This document shows, piece by piece, positions 7,797-16,371 of a stretch of DNA of 26,710 bases. Both the position numbers and the translations under genes were made by a program. Position 1 is the stretch's first letter; every line of letters starts with the position of its first letter. Source of the stretch: JAVXGM01 sp036657395 (GTDB taxonomy: Bacteria; Bacillota; Clostridia; Peptostreptococcales; Anaerovoracaceae). The notes below the pieces were generated by a model. It searched no databases, was not told where the DNA came from, and worked only from the letters and a program-made list of their open reading frames with translations. Location: positions 1-26,710 of the forward strand of contig JAVXGM010000017.1 of the NCBI GenBank assembly GCA_036657395.1, given 5' to 3'.

Positions 7797-8723
7797 TTAT
7801 CGTTCCTCTCTAAAGTAGGCATTGCCTAAATCTCCTGGAGGCAAATCTTCTTTTCGGTTTCTATGAGTGCTGATTATTACAACCAGGATTGTTGCAATGT
7901 ACGGGATCATGTCGATGAGGTATTGTGAAACTTGGATTCCCATGGCTTGTAGCCGATATCCAAGAATACTTAAGGCACCAAATAAAACTGCGCCTACGAA
8001 GGCTTTCCAAGATTTCCATGATGCAAAAATTACTAGGGCTACTGCTATCCAGCCTCGTCCTGCAACGATGTTTTCCTGCCAAATTGGCACCATTACTACA
8101 GACATATATGCTCCGCCTAGGCCGCACATGCCGCCACCGATAATTACATTAATATATTTATACAGCGACACGTTTATTCCTGATGCGTCTGCTGCTGCTG
8201 CATTTTCTCCTACTGCTCGCAGGTTTAGTCCCACTCTTGTCTTTGCAAGGTATATCCCTATTATGATGGTGCATGCATAGCCTAAATATACGTAGATATC
8301 TTGGTTAAAAAGCATCTGGCCGATTAGGGGAATCTTTGATAGTAGTGGAATTTCTATTGGCCTGAACATAGCTGTAATGGTTTGTGGTAGGGCTATTCCT
8401 GCTACGCTTTTTCCTGCGAAGCTGGCAAAACCTGTCCCAAATATGGTAAGTGTGAGACCAGTAACTACTTGGTTGGTTCTAAGGGATATAGTCAGGAATG
8501 CGTAAATTGCAGCTCCTGCGGCTCCTGCTAAAAAGGTTGCAAGCAGTGTTAACACCGGGTTTTCTGTAGCTAGAGCCACTCTAAATCCTATAACTGCTCC
8601 CATGAGCATCATTCCTTCTACGCCTAAGTTTAGGTTTCCCGCTTTTTCTGATAACAATTCGCCTAGTGTTGCGAAAAGTAGTGGAGTTGCTGCGATGATT
8701 ACCGCAATTAAAAAATCATTCAT
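7797..8723 (-). CDS. nupQ: ABC transporter permease, nucleoside/BmpA-associated (NupQ type)
   Basis: The 308-aa integral membrane protein has about 8-9 hydrophobic segments and belongs to the branched-chain/ribose permease superfamily that includes B. subtilis NupQ (YufQ). The characteristic segment LGELLSEKAGNLNLGVEGMM near the N-terminus and LRAVGENAAAADASGINV in the cytoplasmic coupling loop are the family marks. It pairs with the longer NupP-type subunit encoded immediately upstream (stop and start read TAAATG). Substrate is inferred from the lipoproteins and xpt nearby. Confidence 0.9.
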   Translation of the reverse strand: MNDFLIAVIIAATPLLFATLGELLSEKAGNLNLGVEGMMLMGAVIGFRVALATENPVLTLLATFLAGAAGAAIYAFLTISLRTNQVVTGLTLTIFGTGFASFAGKSVAGIALPQTITAMFRPIEIPLLSKIPLIGQMLFNQDIYVYLGYACTIIIGIYLAKTRVGLNLRAVGENAAAADASGINVSLYKYINVIIGGGMCGLGGAYMSVVMVPIWQENIVAGRGWIAVALVIFASWKSWKAFVGAVLFGALSILGYRLQAMGIQVSQYLIDMIPYIATILVVIISTHRNRKEDLPPGDLGNAYFREER

Positions 8724-9797
8724 TTATGCCACCTCCCCTTTTGCTGCTTTTGCTTTAAATGATACTTTATACTGTAGGAAGAATTCGCTTCCCAGTACGA
8801 AGAATAGAATTACACCTTGTATCATATCTGCTACAGCTGCCGGTACGGACATGGATATTTGAATGTAGCTGCCGCCTTGGAGGAGCATGGCAAAGAATAT
8901 GCAGACTACAGCTACGATTGGGGCTGACAGTTTGCCAAGCCAGGCTGTAATAATCGCTGTAAATCCATAGTTTGCTGAGATTGTATAGGTTAACGTTTTT
9001 TCGATTGCTGATGCTTGTACCATTCCTGCTAGTCCACAAAGCCCTCCAGAAATAACCATTGCAGTCATTATGATGGTCTTGATGTTCATGCCTGCGTATC
9101 TTGCTGTTTCTAAGCTTTCTCCTACTACTGAAATCTCATATCCTTTTTTTGTATGATTGATGAAAAAATAGATAAAAACTATTGCTAAGATTGCGATAAC
9201 CCAGCCTATGTGAACGCCGAATAATTTTGGCAATATTGCACTTTCTGGAAAAGGTGGAATCTTTGGAAAGCCTGATGAATTAGGGTCTTTCCATGGTCCA
9301 AATTGAAGGTATGTTACGAATTTAATTGCTATATAGTTCATCATCAAGGTAAAGATGGTTTCGTTTGTACCAAATTTTGCTTTGAAGAATGCGGGAATAA
9401 ATGCCCATGCGCCGCCGCATATAACGGATCCTATCATCATTGCCAAAAGCATGATTGGGGCTGGCAAAGTCTGGGGCAAATTTAAGGCAACTAATGTAGC
9501 TCCGAAGGCTCCCATCATAATCTGACCTTCTCCACCGATGTTCCAGAATTTCATTTTGAATGCTACCAGTATACCCATGGAGGCTATTACCAAGGGTATG
9601 GCTTTAATTATCGTCTGCTGAATTCTCATTTGTGATCCTACGGATCCTTCAATAATGTTTAAAAATACTTGTATTGGGTTAAATCCCATGATGCCAATTA
9701 CGATTCCTGCAAATACTAGGGATAAAGCTACTGCCGCCGTCTGGATCAACAGTTCTTTCTTCCTTGGAAGGGCTGACCGTTTATCTATTTTAATCAT
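8724..9797 (-). CDS. nupP: ABC transporter permease, nucleoside/BmpA-associated (NupP type)
   Basis: The 357-aa second permease subunit has an extra N-terminal helix typical of NupP (YufP). Family marks are FKMKFWNIGGEGQIMMGAFG in the first third, FGTNETIFTLMMNYIA in the middle and VVGESLETARYAGMN in the coupling loop. Its ATG overlaps the end of the ATPase gene by 8 nt, with GGAGGAGAAAA as ribosome-binding site, so the subunits are made stoichiometrically. Confidence 0.9.
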   Translation of the reverse strand: MIKIDKRSALPRKKELLIQTAAVALSLVFAGIVIGIMGFNPIQVFLNIIEGSVGSQMRIQQTIIKAIPLVIASMGILVAFKMKFWNIGGEGQIMMGAFGATLVALNLPQTLPAPIMLLAMMIGSVICGGAWAFIPAFFKAKFGTNETIFTLMMNYIAIKFVTYLQFGPWKDPNSSGFPKIPPFPESAILPKLFGVHIGWVIAILAIVFIYFFINHTKKGYEISVVGESLETARYAGMNIKTIIMTAMVISGGLCGLAGMVQASAIEKTLTYTISANYGFTAIITAWLGKLSAPIVAVVCIFFAMLLQGGSYIQISMSVPAAVADMIQGVILFFVLGSEFFLQYKVSFKAKAAKGEVA

Positions 9798-11340
9798 TTT
9801 TCTCCTCCCTTAATGTTGTATTGGCTGTGGCTGCTGTGGCTGCTTTGGATCCAGTCATAAGAAGTCCGATGTCTTCTTTTGTGACTTCACTTGGTGAAAC
9901 GATACCGGTAATACGGCCTTCACAAAGTACCATGATTCTATCACACAGATCCATGAGTACGTCTAAATCTTCTCCCACAAATAATACGCCTACCATCTTT
10001 TTCTTTTCTTCGTTGAGCAGGTCATAAATTTTATATGAAGCTCCAATGTCTAGGCCTCTTACCGGATATGCAGTAATGAGCACCTTAGGACTGGAATCAA
10101 TTTCTCTACCTAACAATACTTTTTGGATGTTACCACCTGACAGCTTTTTTACTGGGGTATAGATGCTTGGGGTGGAAATATCTAAAGCTTTTACAATATT
10201 GGCGGCCTTCTTTGCACAGGGACCACGTTTTAAGAAAATTCCTGGCTGATTTTGATAATCTTTGAGAATGATATTATGAACAATGTCCATACTGCCAACA
10301 AGGCCCATTCCCAATCTATCCTCTGGAATGAATCCCATACGGATTGCCAGTTTTATAATGTCTCTTGGGGATTTGCCTACAATGTTTTCCCCTTTGAAAT
10401 ATATTCGTCCTTTGTTTGCTGGTGTAAGACCTGCAATAGTCTCGCACAACTCTTTTTGTCCACTTTTAGCTACTCCTGCAACGCCTAAAATCTCACCGCT
10501 GTTTAGAGTGAAGCTAATGTCTTTTAAGGCACTTTTACCTTCTGAATCGAGAACGGTAATTCCGTCTAGTGATAATAGCTGCCTTTGGCCCTCTACTTTT
10601 GCTTTTGCAATGGCTAGATCAACTTTTTTTCCTACCATCATTTCTATTAGGGCACTTGTTTCCACAGTTTTTGTTTGGATGGTCTTGATGGGCTTACCCT
10701 TTCGAAGAACGGTAATTCTGTCGCTAATCTCCATCACTTCGTTTAGTTTGTGGGTAATGATGATGATGGCACAGCCTTGTTCTTTCATGTTGCTTATTAT
10801 TTTAAATAGCTTTTTAATCTCTTGGGGGGTCAATACAGCTGTGGGTTCGTCTAATATGAGTATTTTGGCGCCTCTGTACAAAACCTTAATAATCTCCAAG
10901 GTTTGCTTTTCGCTGACTGACATTTCATAGACTTTCTTATCTGGGTTTATGTCAAGACCATACTTATCTGACAGTTCCTTGATTTCTTTTGTTAAATCCT
11001 TTTTCTTATCTTTGCTTTTAATCTTTTGTCCCAGGATAATATTTTCTTTTGCTGTCAATATATCTACTAACTTAAAATGCTGGTGTATCATTCCAATACC
11101 CAGTCCAATAGAATCCTTAGGTGATGAAAATCGAACTTTTTTTCCTTTGACATAAATAGAACCGCTGTCGGGAGTATAGATTCCCGACAGCATGTTCATT
11201 AGTGTAGATTTACCTGCGCCATTTTCTCCAAGTAACGCATGTACCTCACCATTATTTATTGTTAAGTTCACATCTTCATTGGCGATTAATGTTCCAAAGG
11301 ATTTTGTTATATTCTCCATTTGAATTGCAATGTTTTGCAC
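9790..11340 (-). CDS. nupO: ABC transporter ATPase with two nucleotide-binding domains (NupO type)
   Basis: The 516-aa duplicated ATPase energises the NupP/Q permease. Domain 1 has a good Walker A (GENGAGKST, 38-46), signature MSVSEKQTLEI and Walker B ILILDEPTAVLTP. Domain 2 (from about residue 255) has signature LSGGNIQKVLLGREI, but its Walker A position reads GVAKSGQKEL, without the GxGK[ST] core. Its Walker B region is VLITAYPVRGLDIGA with no catalytic Glu. A weak second site is normal for this family, though this one looks more eroded than the usual GVDGNGQ. The start is GTG at 11340, 8 nt after GGAGGGTG. It follows the BmpA-like lipoprotein gene by 29 nt. Confidence 0.92.
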   Translation of the reverse strand: MQNIAIQMENITKSFGTLIANEDVNLTINNGEVHALLGENGAGKSTLMNMLSGIYTPDSGSIYVKGKKVRFSSPKDSIGLGIGMIHQHFKLVDILTAKENIILGQKIKSKDKKKDLTKEIKELSDKYGLDINPDKKVYEMSVSEKQTLEIIKVLYRGAKILILDEPTAVLTPQEIKKLFKIISNMKEQGCAIIIITHKLNEVMEISDRITVLRKGKPIKTIQTKTVETSALIEMMVGKKVDLAIAKAKVEGQRQLLSLDGITVLDSEGKSALKDISFTLNSGEILGVAGVAKSGQKELCETIAGLTPANKGRIYFKGENIVGKSPRDIIKLAIRMGFIPEDRLGMGLVGSMDIVHNIILKDYQNQPGIFLKRGPCAKKAANIVKALDISTPSIYTPVKKLSGGNIQKVLLGREIDSSPKVLITAYPVRGLDIGASYKIYDLLNEEKKKMVGVLFVGEDLDVLMDLCDRIMVLCEGRITGIVSPSEVTKEDIGLLMTGSKAATAATANTTLREEKND

Positions 11341-11369
11341 TTATTCACCCTCCGTAAATGTGTATTAAT

Positions 11370-12464
11370 TTATTTCTTGTCTGTAGAGGTTACTCCCTCA
11401 ACTACGTTATTGATCTTCCAGATTTCTTCTCTTGTAAGAGTCTGTCCCTTTTTGCAAAGAGTCTTACCGTTAGCGTACTTAATTTCTCCCTGGAATGGAG
11501 CAAGTTCTCCGGAAATCATTTTTTCCTGAGCTGATTTTACTGATTTTTGTACTTTTTCTGGTACAAATTTACCGAAGTCTGCAAGTCCAATATAATCGTC
11601 TTTTAACGATCCGTAGTAGCTTTCTGGCTTGAAGTTTCCGTCCATGATTGCCTGAATTGCCTTGTTGTAATATACTTCGTGGTTCCAAATTGGTGTTGTG
11701 ATTAATGTATCTTTATATGCCTCACTCTTATCTAGGTTGTATCCAATTGCATAAGCGCCCTTGCTCTTTGCCGCTTCAATAGGGCCTGTTGTATCGCAAT
11801 GTTGGGTAAGAACATCACAACCTTGTGCTAGTAGTGCTTCTGCTGCTGCTTTTTCGTTGGCAGGATCATACCAGCTGTTAATATATACAACTTTTACTTC
11901 TGCATCTTTATTTACTGATTGTACTCCTAGTGCAAATGCGTTGATGCCAATTTGTACTTCTGTGTAAGGGTATGCTGCAACATAACCAATTTTGTTACTC
12001 TTGGTCATTTCTCCTGCTGCCATACCTGAAAGGTATCTAGGCTGCTCCATTGCACCAAAGTAGTTGTCGAAGTTGGTGTCGTTAGATTTTGAACCTGAAA
12101 AATGTAGGAAGTAGTTGTCTGGATATTCTTTTGCTAACTCATCTAATGTGTCCATATATCCATAGCTTGTCCCAACAATAACTGTGCAACCTTTGTCCAT
12201 TAATGTTAATGCTGCTTCTTTTACATCTTGAGCTGTTTCAGGCACTTCTTCTAAGTACTCTGTTTCAACTTTTCCGCCAAATTTCTTTTCCATGGCAAGT
12301 CTACCTTCGTCTTGTGCCTGTGAAAATCCACCGTCTTGTGCTGCACCAATGTAGATGAACCCAACTTTTAGAGTGTCTGCCTCGGACTTGTCACCACCGC
12401 CGCCGCAAGCTGCAAAGCTAAAGGCAACTACTAGGGTAACTAAAACTAGAATGATTTTTTTCAT
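11370..12464 (-). CDS. BmpA-family substrate-binding lipoprotein, operon-proximal copy
   Basis: The 364-aa product has a lipoprotein signal peptide with lipobox FAAC (Cys20), a Gly-rich linker, and a periplasmic-binding-protein type 1 fold of the BMP/PnrA/Med family (LKVGFIY near the mature N-terminus, DGGFSQAQDEG, VGTSYGYMD, AAKSKGAYAIGYN). It should capture a purine nucleoside or related compound and hand it to the NupOPQ transporter encoded next. The usual ligand Asp in the GVD motif is Asn here (IGYNLD). It has its own sigma-A promoter about 70 nt upstream. The neighbouring copy at 12637 is about 87% identical by hand alignment (about 47 differences). Confidence 0.93.
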   Translation of the reverse strand: MKKIILVLVTLVVAFSFAACGGGGDKSEADTLKVGFIYIGAAQDGGFSQAQDEGRLAMEKKFGGKVETEYLEEVPETAQDVKEAALTLMDKGCTVIVGTSYGYMDTLDELAKEYPDNYFLHFSGSKSNDTNFDNYFGAMEQPRYLSGMAAGEMTKSNKIGYVAAYPYTEVQIGINAFALGVQSVNKDAEVKVVYINSWYDPANEKAAAEALLAQGCDVLTQHCDTTGPIEAAKSKGAYAIGYNLDKSEAYKDTLITTPIWNHEVYYNKAIQAIMDGNFKPESYYGSLKDDYIGLADFGKFVPEKVQKSVKSAQEKMISGELAPFQGEIKYANGKTLCKKGQTLTREEIWKINNVVEGVTSTDKK

Positions 12465-12535
12465 GATTTCTTCTCCTTATGTTAGAAAATAATAACAACA
12501 AATTTATCGAGATGGCTAACACACCCGACATATAC

Positions 12536-12565
12536 ATTATAGCTATTTTACAATTGGGTTGTAAA
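12536..12565 (-). promoter_or_regulatory. Sigma-A promoter of the BMP lipoprotein-nupOPQ operon
   Basis: The minus strand shows -35 TTTACA (12565-12560), an 18-bp spacer and a perfect -10 TATAAT (12541-12536). It lies between the terminator of the upstream lipoprotein gene and the ATG at 12464, leaving a leader of about 65 nt. A GTTAG/CTAAC inverted repeat (12481-12485, 12516-12520) lies in that leader. Confidence 0.75.
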
Positions 12566-12593
12566 GCTTTTTTTATCCCACTTGGTAAATGTA

Positions 12594-12620
12594 AAAATCC
12601 CACCGTACTGGTGGGATTTT
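12594..12620 (-). terminator. Strong terminator after the distal BMP lipoprotein gene
   Basis: Perfect 11-bp inverted repeat AAAATCCCACC/GGTGGGATTTT with a 5-nt loop, followed by a T run. It begins 16 nt after the stop codon at 12637. It is nearly symmetrical and could work on both strands. It separates the two lipoprotein copies into different transcripts. Confidence 0.85.
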
Positions 12621-12636
12621 CTGGGCAAATTATTGT

Positions 12637-13731
12637 TTATTTCTTTTCTGTAGAGGTTACTCCCTCAACTACGTTGTCTATCTTCCAAATTTCTTCTCTT
12701 GTAAGTGTCTGTCCTTTTTTGCAAAGGGTCTTACCGTTTGCATATTTAATTTCTCCTTGAAATGGAGCAAGTTGTCCGGAAATCATCTTTTCCTGAACTG
12801 ATTTTACTGATTTTTGTACTTTTTCTGGTACAAATTTACCGAAGTTTGCAAGTCCAAGATATCCATCTTTTAATGTTCCATAGTAGCTTTCTGGCTTAAA
12901 GTTTCCGTCTATGATTGCCTGAATTGCCTTGTTATAATAAACTTCATGATGCCAAATTGGCGTTGTAATTAATGTATCTTTATATGCTTTACTCTTGTCT
13001 AGGCTATATCCAATTGCATAAGCGCCCTTGCTCTTTGCTGCTTCAATAGGACCTGTAGAATCGCAATCCTGAGCAATAATATCACAGCCTTGTGCTAATA
13101 ATGCTTCTGCTGCTGCTTTTTCATTGGTAGGGTCATACCAGTTGTTAATATATACAACTTTTATTTCTACGTTTTTATTTACTGATTGTGCTCCTAGTGC
13201 AAATGCGTTAATTCCAATTTGCACTTCTGTATAAGGATATGGTGCAACGCAACCAATTTTATCACTCTTGGTCATTTCTCCTGCTGCCATACCTGCAAGG
13301 TATTGAGGCTCTTCCATTGCACCAAAGTAATTGTCAAAATTGGTATCGTTAGATTTCGAACCTGAGAAATGTAGGAAGTAGTTGTCTGGATATTCTTTTG
13401 ACAATGCTTCTAATGTATCCATGTATCCATAGCTAGTTCCGACAATAACTGTACAGCCCTTATCCATTAGCGTTATTGCTGCTTCCCTTGCGTCTTGCGC
13501 TGTCCCTGGCACTTCTTCTAAGTACTCTGTTTCAACTTTTCCGCCAAACTTCTTTTCCATGGCAAGTCTGCCTTCGTCTTGTGCCTGTGAAAATCCGCCA
13601 TCTTGCGCCGAGCTATTGTAGATGAATCCAACTTTTAGAGTCTCCCCCTCAGCCTTGTCACTGCTGACGCCACAAGCTGTAAAGCTGAAGGCAACTGCTA
13701 GGGTAACTAAAACTAAAATGATTTTTTTCAT
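12637..13731 (-). CDS. BmpA-family substrate-binding lipoprotein, distal tandem copy
   Basis: The 364-aa paralogue of the neighbouring lipoprotein has lipobox FTAC and the same PBP1 fold. Differences concentrate around the lipobox linker (GVSSDK), the segment after FIY (NSSAQ instead of IGAAQ), DIIAQDCDST versus DVLTQHCDTT, and IGYSLD versus IGYNLD. Some of these are in positions that line the ligand cleft in PnrA-type proteins, so ligand preference may differ. The start at 13731 (GAGAGGG 4 nt upstream) is preferred over an upstream in-frame start at 13764. It lies 63 nt after xpt and has no permease of its own, so it probably feeds the NupOPQ complex. The leader sequences of the two copies are also similar (TTGTTGTTATT), so the duplication included the 5' UTR. 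Confidence 0.93.
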   Translation of the reverse strand: MKKIILVLVTLAVAFSFTACGVSSDKAEGETLKVGFIYNSSAQDGGFSQAQDEGRLAMEKKFGGKVETEYLEEVPGTAQDAREAAITLMDKGCTVIVGTSYGYMDTLEALSKEYPDNYFLHFSGSKSNDTNFDNYFGAMEEPQYLAGMAAGEMTKSDKIGCVAPYPYTEVQIGINAFALGAQSVNKNVEIKVVYINNWYDPTNEKAAAEALLAQGCDIIAQDCDSTGPIEAAKSKGAYAIGYSLDKSKAYKDTLITTPIWHHEVYYNKAIQAIIDGNFKPESYYGTLKDGYLGLANFGKFVPEKVQKSVKSVQEKMISGQLAPFQGEIKYANGKTLCKKGQTLTREEIWKIDNVVEGVTSTEKK

Positions 13732-13794
13732 AATTCCCTCTCTCATATTAAAAAATAACAACAATATGTTTTATTGATATGGTGGGCTATAATT

Positions 13795-14367
13795 TCATCT
13801 AAATGTAATTTGTCCGTCACGAATCTTTTCTATTGTCACTAGGGATTCAAGTCTATATCCGGCATCAATTAGCTTTTGACCTCCACCTTGGAAAGCTTTT
13901 TCTATTACAGCTCCCACACCTACTACCTGAGCCTCTGCCTTTAGTACCAACTGGATCATAGCCATTGATGCCTCTCCATGAGCCAAAAAATCATCTAAAA
14001 TCAACACTCTGTCGCCTTTGCTTAAGTATTTCTTTGCCGCCCTAATGTTTGACACAGTGCCTTTGGTAAATGAACGAGCCTCTGCTATGTAAAATCCATC
14101 ATTCATAGTGCTAGGTATGGTTTTTTTGGCAAAAACTACTGGAGGGTAGTCAAAATATGGGGCAGTCATACAAGCAATGGCAATGCCGCTGGCTTCTACT
14201 GTAAGAATCTTGTCCACTTTCTTATAATCAAATCGCTTTGCAAATTCTTTTCCTATAAGATCCATGAACTTTATATCGATCTGATGGTTTAAAAACCCAT
14301 CGACTTTAACAATTTCTGTTCCTATTGCCTGTCCATCAGTTAAGATTTTCTTTTTTAATGCTTCCAT
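13795..14367 (-). CDS. xpt: Xanthine phosphoribosyltransferase
   Basis: The 190-aa type I phosphoribosyltransferase aligns with B. subtilis Xpt from MEALKKKI to the C-terminus. Key segments are VDGFLNHQID, VEASGIA, the flexible loop FAKKTIPSTMNDGFYIAEAR, the PRPP-binding motif VLILDDFLAHGEAS and IEKAFQGGG. It converts xanthine and PRPP to XMP in purine salvage. AAGGAG sits 8 nt before the ATG at 14367. A GTG 3 codons upstream lies on top of that site and is rejected. No purine riboswitch is visible in the 44-bp gap upstream. It is followed by a BMP lipoprotein gene, which links uptake and salvage. Confidence 0.95.
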   Translation of the reverse strand: MEALKKKILTDGQAIGTEIVKVDGFLNHQIDIKFMDLIGKEFAKRFDYKKVDKILTVEASGIAIACMTAPYFDYPPVVFAKKTIPSTMNDGFYIAEARSFTKGTVSNIRAAKKYLSKGDRVLILDDFLAHGEASMAMIQLVLKAEAQVVGVGAVIEKAFQGGGQKLIDAGYRLESLVTIEKIRDGQITFR

Positions 14368-14411
14368 TCCTTGCACTCCTTATGCTTTGCTTTCCTTTTA
14401 GAATTTAAAAC

Positions 14412-14864
14412 TTAGCGAGGTTTTCCAAAACTGAAAAACACCTTGCCCTTAATTTGTGCTTTTGTCACCTGGCTAATTGACTCAGCTACTGAACCTTTGG
14501 GATTACTACTATTGTCTCCTAAAACGTCAATCTGATCACCTTCTACTGCAACTACACGCTTAATTAGACGCTGATTTTCTTTGGTTTTGTACACAATAAT
14601 ATCATTTGCTTTGTAATCGCTTCCTAGCCTTAGATAAACGACCCTGTCACCTTGGTTAATAGATGGCTTCATGGACTCATCACCCACTTTAGCTGTGCCT
14701 ATGATTACAGTAAAAATAATTATGAACACAACAACCACTATGGCCATTTGAATTAGAAAGCCAATCCAATTTTTCCTCTCTTTTATTTCAACAATGGCTT
14801 CTTCTAATATATCATTAGGAGAAGCCATTGTTTTTGTATATATTCTTTTATATTTATTGTTCAT
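14412..14864 (-). CDS. lepB: Signal peptidase I (type I, single N-terminal membrane anchor)
   Basis: The 150-aa serine protease should remove signal peptides on the outer face of the membrane. A cytoplasmic N-terminus of about 30 residues precedes one transmembrane helix (about 33-57). The catalytic Ser64 is in GDESMKPSI and the general-base Lys102 in LIKRVVAVEGDQI. Box D is LGDNSSNP, but the usual SxDSR that follows is not recognisable (GSVAESIS), so this is a divergent member. The ATG at 14864 overlaps the last codons of the upstream coiled-coil gene by 11 nt. A TTG start at 14909 is possible but unlikely. It is embedded in a cluster with a secreted protein, which may be its main client. 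Confidence 0.9.
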   Translation of the reverse strand: MNNKYKRIYTKTMASPNDILEEAIVEIKERKNWIGFLIQMAIVVVVFIIIFTVIIGTAKVGDESMKPSINQGDRVVYLRLGSDYKANDIIVYKTKENQRLIKRVVAVEGDQIDVLGDNSSNPKGSVAESISQVTKAQIKGKVFFSFGKPR

Positions 14865-16143
14865 CTGTATCTGGCGCACTTCCAAATAAGTTTTTAATTT
14901 TTTTACCAATTATGTTCTGGTTTTCTTCCATTCTCTTTTCTACTGATTGTGTTGATCCAAAAATCTCATCAATAGCATTCTCTTCTTCAATCTTAGGAAG
15001 TTCAACTGTGGCACGTTGGTCTACTGCTTCTGCCATATCGAATGAGAAGGTATCTGGTTTGTCGAAAAACTCTGTACTGAACAAGTCGTCTCTTGATATT
15101 GGCGCTGTTTTTGTTTCTGCTGCTTCGCCTATTGGCTCAAAGCTAGCTACTGCTTCGTAACCGTTCATTACTTCTGGCTTGTACTCGGGTGTTTCAAACA
15201 CTGGCGCCTCGTAATCTTGGGATTCAACTGGCTCTTCTGCCTCGTAAGCTGACGCTTCATCTACTGGCTCAGGTTCTTTTATCCCATCTTCAATTACAGG
15301 ATCCACAACATATTGATTTAAGAGTTTATCTTTGAATCTATCCAGTTTGCCGGACATCTCCTTTAACTCTTCTCTAACCTTACCAACTTCGTCCTCCATG
15401 TCTGCAATATAAACCGTATATTTGTCTTTTCGCAGTTGCACTTCGCATTGTTGATCGTTTAACATTCTTGTCAATCTTGAAACGTCTGACTCCAGCGTTG
15501 ACTTTTGCAAACCTAAGGTCATCTCAAGATTTTGTCTCTCTTCGTCCATATCTCTTTCTATCTTTTCTTTTTCTGCTACGAACTTTTCTTTCTGTAAGTC
15601 TATTTCGTACTGAGCTTGTCTTCTTTCGTTTTCAAGTTCAGTTTTTAATCTTGCTTTTTCAGTCTCTATTTCAGAAATCATTTTATTTTTTGCAACTATG
15701 AGTTCTGTCTCTATATCATCTCTAGCTGACTGAATTTCTGCCTGAAGTTTAGTCTTCTCTCCTTGGAGCTTGGCAATATCTTGCATCTTTTCCTGTTCTT
15801 TAAGTGCTGATACTTTTCTACCGTCTTCTAAAATTCTCTCAACTTCTGATTTTGCTTGTAAAATGACTTCGTTACTGTTTTTCTTTGCTTCCATCATCAT
15901 ATTTACGTACACATCATTGTTAGTGTCATACTTTTTCAGCTTCTGCTCTGCTTCAGCAACCTCATTAGTGTGTACTAATTCTAATTTTCCAATATTGCTT
16001 TCATATAAGTCACACAGTTGCTGCATACAAGAATAAACGTCCTCTTTGTCAAAGCCGCCTACAGCACTTTTTTTAATTTTCATTCCACGTAAAAGATCAA
16101 CTATTTCTTGTCTTCTTTGGTTTGTCATTTCTGTTCTATCCAT
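14854..16143 (-). CDS. Long coiled-coil protein with possible DivIVA-like N-terminus
   Basis: The 429-aa protein has no signal peptide or membrane helix. Residues about 20-50 (MKIKKSAVGGFDKEDVYSCM...) resemble the DivIVA/GpsB N-terminal pattern in which a G-F/Y-D motif precedes a helix, but the match is weak. Residues about 55-285 are almost unbroken heptad-type coiled coil rich in Glu, Lys, Gln and Ala. Residues 285-429 are an acidic, low-complexity tail (EPEPVDEASAYEAEEPVE) ending in a short helix with IIGKKIKNLFGS. It looks like a cytoplasmic scaffold, perhaps membrane-tethered or division-associated. AAAGAGG lies 9 nt before the ATG. Function is not assigned. Expressed with signal peptidase I just downstream. 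Confidence 0.75.
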   Translation of the reverse strand: MDRTEMTNQRRQEIVDLLRGMKIKKSAVGGFDKEDVYSCMQQLCDLYESNIGKLELVHTNEVAEAEQKLKKYDTNNDVYVNMMMEAKKNSNEVILQAKSEVERILEDGRKVSALKEQEKMQDIAKLQGEKTKLQAEIQSARDDIETELIVAKNKMISEIETEKARLKTELENERRQAQYEIDLQKEKFVAEKEKIERDMDEERQNLEMTLGLQKSTLESDVSRLTRMLNDQQCEVQLRKDKYTVYIADMEDEVGKVREELKEMSGKLDRFKDKLLNQYVVDPVIEDGIKEPEPVDEASAYEAEEPVESQDYEAPVFETPEYKPEVMNGYEAVASFEPIGEAAETKTAPISRDDLFSTEFFDKPDTFSFDMAEAVDQRATVELPKIEEENAIDEIFGSTQSVEKRMEENQNIIGKKIKNLFGSAPDTDEQ

Positions 16144-16170
16144 ATACTCAGCCTCTTTCTAAACTACAAA

Positions 16171-16353
16171 TTATTCATCGTTTTGCGAATCATGATATCC
16201 TACCACATTACGCCTGTCCTTTTCTGAGACTACTACAGTATCGGCTATGCCATCCATATCTTGTAATTTATGTCTGGTATAGAGCTTAATAACAAATCCT
16301 AAAATCAGAATTGCCACTAATGCAATAATTCCGATTAAACTCAATGTATTCAT
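16171..16353 (-). CDS. Small single-pass membrane protein, unknown
   Basis: The 60-aa protein has one hydrophobic helix (about residues 5-24: LIGIIALVAILILGFVIKLY) followed by a polar, charged tail with VVVSEKDRRNVVGYH. A near-perfect AGGAGG ribosome-binding site 6 nt upstream of the ATG and tight spacing (18 nt after the upstream gene, 27 nt before the next) indicate a real, well-translated gene. No family recognised. It may be a membrane partner of the coiled-coil protein or of the secreted protein. Confidence 0.75.
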   Translation of the reverse strand: MNTLSLIGIIALVAILILGFVIKLYTRHKLQDMDGIADTVVVSEKDRRNVVGYHDSQNDE

Positions 16354-16371
16354 TTTATTCCTCCTAGGAGA

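Noticed and set aside
7867..8280. 137-codon plus-strand open frame opposite nupQ
   Set aside because: Antisense shadow; the sense strand has an unambiguous permease.
10283..10930. 215-codon plus-strand open frame opposite nupO
   Set aside because: Fully antisense to a clear ABC ATPase gene. Its translation is the low-complexity mirror of the sense codons, and it has no ribosome-binding site or family match.
14368..14411. Purine riboswitch before xpt
   Set aside because: Only 44 bp separate xpt from signal peptidase, too short for the aptamer, and no conserved purine-riboswitch loop sequence is present.
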